Program-made: the position numbers and the translations under genes | Shown here: positions 60,646 through 64,000 of the stretch, piece by piece | Layout: each line of letters begins with the position of its first letter | How positions within the stretch are numbered: the first letter of the stretch is position 1 | The notes under the pieces: generated by a model | Seen by the model: the letters and a program-made list of their open reading frames with translations, nothing else | Databases searched by the model: none | What the model was told of the DNA's origin: nothing | Assembly (NCBI RefSeq): GCF_009707955.1 | Contig: NZ_WMDQ01000001.1 | Span: 496,001 to 560,000 of the forward strand | Length of the DNA: 64,000 nucleotides | Reading direction: 5' to 3' | Origin: Flavobacterium sp. LC2016-13 | GTDB taxonomy: Bacteria; Bacteroidota; Bacteroidia; Flavobacteriales; Flavobacteriaceae

Positions 60646-62493
60646 ATGAAAAAAGTTTATTTATTAGTTTTGTTTTTAGCAGTTGTAGCCTGTCAGAAAA
60701 AAGACAGCGTTGAAAAAAAAGCTACTGTTAAAGACGAACATACATTCTCTAAACCAGATCTTGCCGTGGTAAAACACCTCGATCTTGATATCAAAGTTGA
60801 TTTTGATACACAAACTATTTCAGGAAAAGCTTCTTGGCAAATTGACAATATCAGCAAAGGCAACGAAATTATCTTTGATGAAAATACATTGGAAATTACT
60901 AAAGTAACTTTGGGTGATGATGAAAAAGAAACAAAATTTGAGCTTGGAAAGGAAGTTGAATTCCACGGAAAACCACTTCACATTACTATAGAGCCAAATA
61001 CAACTAAAGTTAATATTTACTATAAAACAACCAAAGATGCCGTTGCACTGCAATGGTTAACGCCACAACAAACCGCAGATAAAAAGAAACCATTTCTTTT
61101 TTCTCAAGGCGAAAGCATTTGGTCAAGAACCTGGATTCCTTGTCAGGATTCACCAGGAGTACGTTTTACGTATAATGCAAAAGTTACAGTTCCTAAAGAT
61201 TTATTGGCTGTAATGAGTGCTGTAAACCCACAAAAGAAAAACGACACAGGAGTTTATACTTTTAAACAAGACAAAGCAATTCCATCGTATTTAATGGCAA
61301 TTGCAGTTGGAGATTTAGAATTTCAATCTATAGATAACAGAACCGGAGTTTATGCAGAACCATCGATGTTAAAAAAATCGGCTTGGGAATTTGCTGAACT
61401 AGGAAAAATGGTTGTTGCTGCCGAAAAGCTTTACGGACCTTATCGTTGGGGACGTTATGATGTTTTGGTTTTACCTCCAAGTTTCCCTTACGGCGGAATG
61501 GAAAATCCAAACTTAACTTTTTTAACTCCGGGAGTTATTGCCGGAGATCGTTCTTTAACGAGTTTATTGGCGCACGAATTAGGTCATAGCTGGAGCGGAA
61601 ACTTAGTTACAAATGCAACCTGGGATGATATTTGGTTAAATGAAGGTTTTACAACTTATGTGGAACACCGCATTGGTGAAGCCATTTTTGGAGAGAAAGA
61701 ATTTGAAATGCAGAATGTTATAGCCCGCAAAGACTTAGTGGATAATGTTGCCGAATATGGAGATACAAATCCTGATACAAGACTTAAAGTTAGTTTAACA
61801 GGAAGAAATCCTGATGACGGAATCAGCTTAATTCCATACGTAAAAGGATATGCATTTTTAAGAGTAATTGAAAATGCTGTTGGACGTGAAAAATTCGACG
61901 TTTTTATTAAAAATTACTTCGACGCACATGCTTTTCAATCTATAACTACAGAAGATTTTGTAAAATATATAAACGAAAATCTTATCAAAGGAGACAAAGC
62001 ACTAGCTGATAAAATAAAGTTAGAAGATTGGATTTACAAACCTGGAATCCCTTCAAATATTACTCCTGTAAATTCTGCTGATTTTGATGCAATAGATAAA
62101 ATTCAAAAAAGCTGGAAAGAAACTGGCGTAAAAGGATTAAGTCAAAAAATTACGACAACTAGCGAAAAACAGTATTTTATTGATCATCTTCCAACAGATA
62201 TTACTCCAAAAGAAATGGAAGCACTTGACAGTGAATTCAACTTTACAAAAGGTGGTAATTTCATCATTAAACGTCAATGGTTTGTTCAAGCGCTAATTCA
62301 CCAATACAAACCAGCTTATCCTGCAATTGAACAATTTTTAATAGGAATCAGCAGAACTGGATCAGTAATGATGCTTTACAAAGAAATGGTGAAAACCCCA
62401 GAAGGAAAAGTTTGGGCAAAACAGATTTTTGACAAAGCAAAATCTGGTTATCATGCAACTACTATTCAAGCTGTTGAAGGTATTTTGAAATAG
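60646..62493 (+). CDS. M1 family aminopeptidase lipoprotein (leukotriene-A4-hydrolase-like)
   Basis: 615 residues with a lipoprotein signal (VLFLAVVACQKK). Zinc peptidase of family M1: HELGHSW with His310, Glu311 and His314, and the third ligand Glu333 in LNEGFTTY. The exopeptidase motif is GGMENPN. A C-terminal helical domain (about 470-615) matches the leukotriene A4 hydrolase type. As a surface or periplasmic lipoprotein it would trim peptides during protein scavenging. Monocistronic. Confidence 0.93.
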   Translation: MKKVYLLVLFLAVVACQKKDSVEKKATVKDEHTFSKPDLAVVKHLDLDIKVDFDTQTISGKASWQIDNISKGNEIIFDENTLEITKVTLGDDEKETKFELGKEVEFHGKPLHITIEPNTTKVNIYYKTTKDAVALQWLTPQQTADKKKPFLFSQGESIWSRTWIPCQDSPGVRFTYNAKVTVPKDLLAVMSAVNPQKKNDTGVYTFKQDKAIPSYLMAIAVGDLEFQSIDNRTGVYAEPSMLKKSAWEFAELGKMVVAAEKLYGPYRWGRYDVLVLPPSFPYGGMENPNLTFLTPGVIAGDRSLTSLLAHELGHSWSGNLVTNATWDDIWLNEGFTTYVEHRIGEAIFGEKEFEMQNVIARKDLVDNVAEYGDTNPDTRLKVSLTGRNPDDGISLIPYVKGYAFLRVIENAVGREKFDVFIKNYFDAHAFQSITTEDFVKYINENLIKGDKALADKIKLEDWIYKPGIPSNITPVNSADFDAIDKIQKSWKETGVKGLSQKITTTSEKQYFIDHLPTDITPKEMEALDSEFNFTKGGNFIIKRQWFVQALIHQYKPAYPAIEQFLIGISRTGSVMMLYKEMVKTPEGKVWAKQIFDKAKSGYHATTIQAVEGILK

Positions 62494-62557
62494 TTTTCAG
62501 TTTTAAGCCTTAGCAATCAGTAAAGCTGTTATCTTAAAACTGAGACTGAGCACAAAA

Positions 62558-62592
62558 AATCCCCGATTACGATATGTAATCGGTTTTTTTTT
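62558..62592 (+). terminator. Terminator after the M1 peptidase gene
   Basis: 8-bp arms CCGATTAC (62563-62570) and GTAATCGG (62576-62583) with loop GATAT, followed by nine T. Confidence 0.85.
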
Positions 62593-62721
62593 GTTTAAAA
62601 AGCAAGCAGGGAAAATTGTCCATCACATGGCGTATATTCTCCATGTTCTAAAATCTGTGATCGTCGCATCTTTGTAATGTCAAAAGACAACAACTATAAA
62701 TAACTTAAAAAATTAAATAAG

Positions 62722-63273
62722 ATGACACGATTAACAGCATTAAACCCAGAAGAAGCAACAGGAAAAACTAAAGATTTATTCAATGCCGTACAAGCAAAAT
62801 TAGGAGTTGTTCCCAATATGATGAGAACAATGGGGAATTCTCCGGCAGTATTAGAAGGTTATTTAAACTTAAGCGGAGCTTTGAGCCATGGGAAATTAAG
62901 TGCAAAAACAGGTGAATTACTAGCCTTAACGGTTTCAGAAAGCAACTCTTGTGATTATTGTGTTGCCGCACATACTTTTATTGGAGGAAAATTATTAAAA
63001 ACTGATGCACAAGTTTTACAAGATGCAAGAACAGGAAACTCTGCTGATGCAAAAACTGCAGCGATTCTTCAATTTGCTAAAACATTAGTGAGCAAAAATG
63101 GTTTGGTAAACAACGAAGATGTAAATGCAGTTAAAAATGCAGGAGTTTCAGAAGCTGAAATTGCTGAAACTGTTGCACACGTAGCGTTGAATGTTCTAAC
63201 AAACTATTTCAATAATACTGCTAATACAGAAATTGATTTTCCAGCAGTTCCAAGTTTAGCATTACAAAACTAA
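62722..63273 (+). CDS. Carboxymuconolactone decarboxylase/AhpD-like protein
   Basis: 183 residues, all-helical AhpD fold. The redox pair is Cys77 and Cys80 in SCDYCVAAHTFIG, with the following His completing the AhpD-type E-x-C-x2-C-x3-H-like centre. Such proteins act as peroxidase partners or thiol oxidoreductases. A possible promoter is CATCTTTG at 62667-62674, one mismatch from the consensus. First gene of a set with DUF1348 and an AraC regulator. Confidence 0.88.
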   Translation: MTRLTALNPEEATGKTKDLFNAVQAKLGVVPNMMRTMGNSPAVLEGYLNLSGALSHGKLSAKTGELLALTVSESNSCDYCVAAHTFIGGKLLKTDAQVLQDARTGNSADAKTAAILQFAKTLVSKNGLVNNEDVNAVKNAGVSEAEIAETVAHVALNVLTNYFNNTANTEIDFPAVPSLALQN

Positions 63274-63294
63274 TTTTCAAAAAAAGAATCTATT

Positions 63295-63328
63295 AAAGAT
63301 AGTCGTGATTTATTTCATGACTATCTTT
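63295..63328 (+). terminator. Hairpin between AhpD-like and DUF1348 genes
   Basis: 14-bp arms AAAGATAGTCGTGA (63295-63308) and TCATGACTATCTTT (63315-63328) with one G-T pair and a 6-nt loop, followed by ATCATAAAAAAC. May be a partial terminator inside an operon. Confidence 0.5.
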
Positions 63329-63345
63329 ATCATAAAAAACTAATT

Positions 63346-63759
63346 ATGGAACCACAAAGACATCCCTTACCTCCATTTACAACGGAAACTGCGCTTCAAA
63401 AAGTTCAAATAGCCGAAGATGCATGGAACACAAAAGATCCTGAAAAAGTAGCACTTGCCTATACTATTGATACAGAATGGAGAAACAGAACCGACTTTAT
63501 TAATGGTCGTGAAGAAGTAAAACAATTCCTAACCAAAAAATGGGAAAAAGAACTTCACTACAAACTTAAAAAGGAATTATGGGGTTTTCGTGAAAACAGA
63601 ATGGCCGTTAGATTCGAATACGAATGGCAGGATCATTCCGGACAATGGTTTCGTAGTTATGGCAACGAGCTTTGGGAATTTGACGAAAATGGTTATATGC
63701 AAAAAAGATTTGCCAGCATTAACGATTTACCAATTAACGAAACAGATCGAAAATTATAA
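63346..63759 (+). CDS. DUF1348 family protein (NTF2/SnoaL-like fold)
   Basis: 137 residues. DUF1348 proteins are small cone-shaped alpha/beta folds: [20 protein letters not shown], then [21 protein letters not shown] and [25 protein letters not shown] (key W-R-N-R and R-SYGNE-W-F). The biochemical role is unsettled. Starts 72 bp after the AhpD-like gene and ends 10 bp before the AraC gene, so it is likely co-expressed with both. Confidence 0.88.
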   Translation: MEPQRHPLPPFTTETALQKVQIAEDAWNTKDPEKVALAYTIDTEWRNRTDFINGREEVKQFLTKKWEKELHYKLKKELWGFRENRMAVRFEYEWQDHSGQWFRSYGNELWEFDENGYMQKRFASINDLPINETDRKL

Positions 63760-63769
63760 ATAGCACCAA

Positions 63770-64000
63770 ATGAGCAATCAAAATGTTTATACTCTAATCA
63801 ATCCACAAACCGGGAGTCTGGCTTTCAAAATACTTCCGTTTGATGACAACAGCCATTTTGATCATTTGCAACGCACCAATTATTTCTCTTTAATTTGGGT
63901 TACCAAAGGAAAAGGCAAAGTAAAAGCTGATTTTGCGGAACATCGCTTTGAAGAAAACTCACTTCTCGCCTTTTCGCCTTATCAGCCTTTTATGCTTTGT
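63770..64000 (+). CDS. AraC family regulator, N-terminal part (cut by the window edge)
   Basis: ATG at 63770; 77 codons are open to the window end. The sequence MSNQNVYTLINPQTG, then DHLQRTNYFSLIWVTKGKGK and FEENSLLAFSPYQPFML, matches the cupin-like arm of AraC regulators. The DNA-binding half lies beyond the window. Begins 10 bp after the DUF1348 gene. Confidence 0.75.
   Translation, partial: MSNQNVYTLINPQTGSLAFKILPFDDNSHFDHLQRTNYFSLIWVTKGKGKVKADFAEHRFEENSLLAFSPYQPFMLC

Overview
This 64 kb window comes from the chromosome of an AT-rich gliding Bacteroidota, almost certainly a Flavobacterium close to the F. johnsoniae group. The signs are gldJ divergent from porU-porV (type IX secretion), a SusC/SusD polysaccharide locus, TAnnTTTG -7 promoter elements before many genes, a PcrB-type prenylglyceryl phosphate synthase, and several dispersed intergenic repeats. 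I see no tRNA, rRNA, transposase, phage gene or CRISPR array.

Layout. 1-2.8 kb: end of a thiamine operon (thiH, ThiF/MoeB-like E1) meeting a MOSC gene and aat tail to tail. 3.4-7.8 kb: a palindromic repeat, DUF3127 protein, flavin reductase, histidine kinase, HIT protein, greA and a Rieske-like lipoprotein. 7.9-14.2 kb: a TonB-dependent receptor behind a TPP riboswitch, then (all minus strand) arfB, a NadR-like kinase/DUF4301 fusion, a PnuC-family transporter and a PcrB-type synthase. 14.2-15.6 kb: a Crp/Fnr regulator followed by a small membrane protein and a truncated haemoglobin, with a CRP-type operator placed to activate them. 15.7-18 kb: a second copy of the palindromic repeat, an Sfp-type transferase, a probable Flavo-1 RNA and ahcY. 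18.2-22.7 kb: five poorly characterised envelope genes, ending in a zinc-ribbon/TPR membrane protein coupled to an HExxH membrane protease.

22.9-25.4 kb: an alkylation-repair operon (AraC-methyltransferase, 2OG-Fe(II) oxygenase, stand-alone Ada zinc domain, alkB), in effect a split Ada. 25.5-29.6 kb: a small membrane protein, two SDR oxidoreductases, an AraC regulator, a YjbR-like protein and a Nudix-type regulator. 30.3-48.7 kb: a polysaccharide utilisation locus (GH3, EEP hydrolase, GH5, GH3, two GH30, SusD, SusC) with a divergent beta-propeller/Y_Y_Y/LuxR regulator; the enzymes point to beta-glucan, most likely beta-1,6-linked. A perfect 18-bp direct repeat upstream of susC is a good candidate operator, and two strong hairpins separate susCD from the enzyme genes.

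48.8-57.2 kb: murF, gldJ, porU and porV. 57.2-64 kb: cdd, pdhA-pdhC, an M1 aminopeptidase lipoprotein, then an AhpD-like protein, a DUF1348 protein and a truncated AraC regulator running off the edge.

No large undescribed system stands out. The most informative signals are regulatory and architectural: the riboswitch-controlled receptor with an 8-bp tandem repeat inside its coding start, the class II CRP-type site before the globin pair, the split Ada operon, the susC direct repeat, the Zn-ribbon/TPR plus protease pair and the 92-bp palindromic repeat family. Functions are inferred from recognisable motifs only; no database search was possible.
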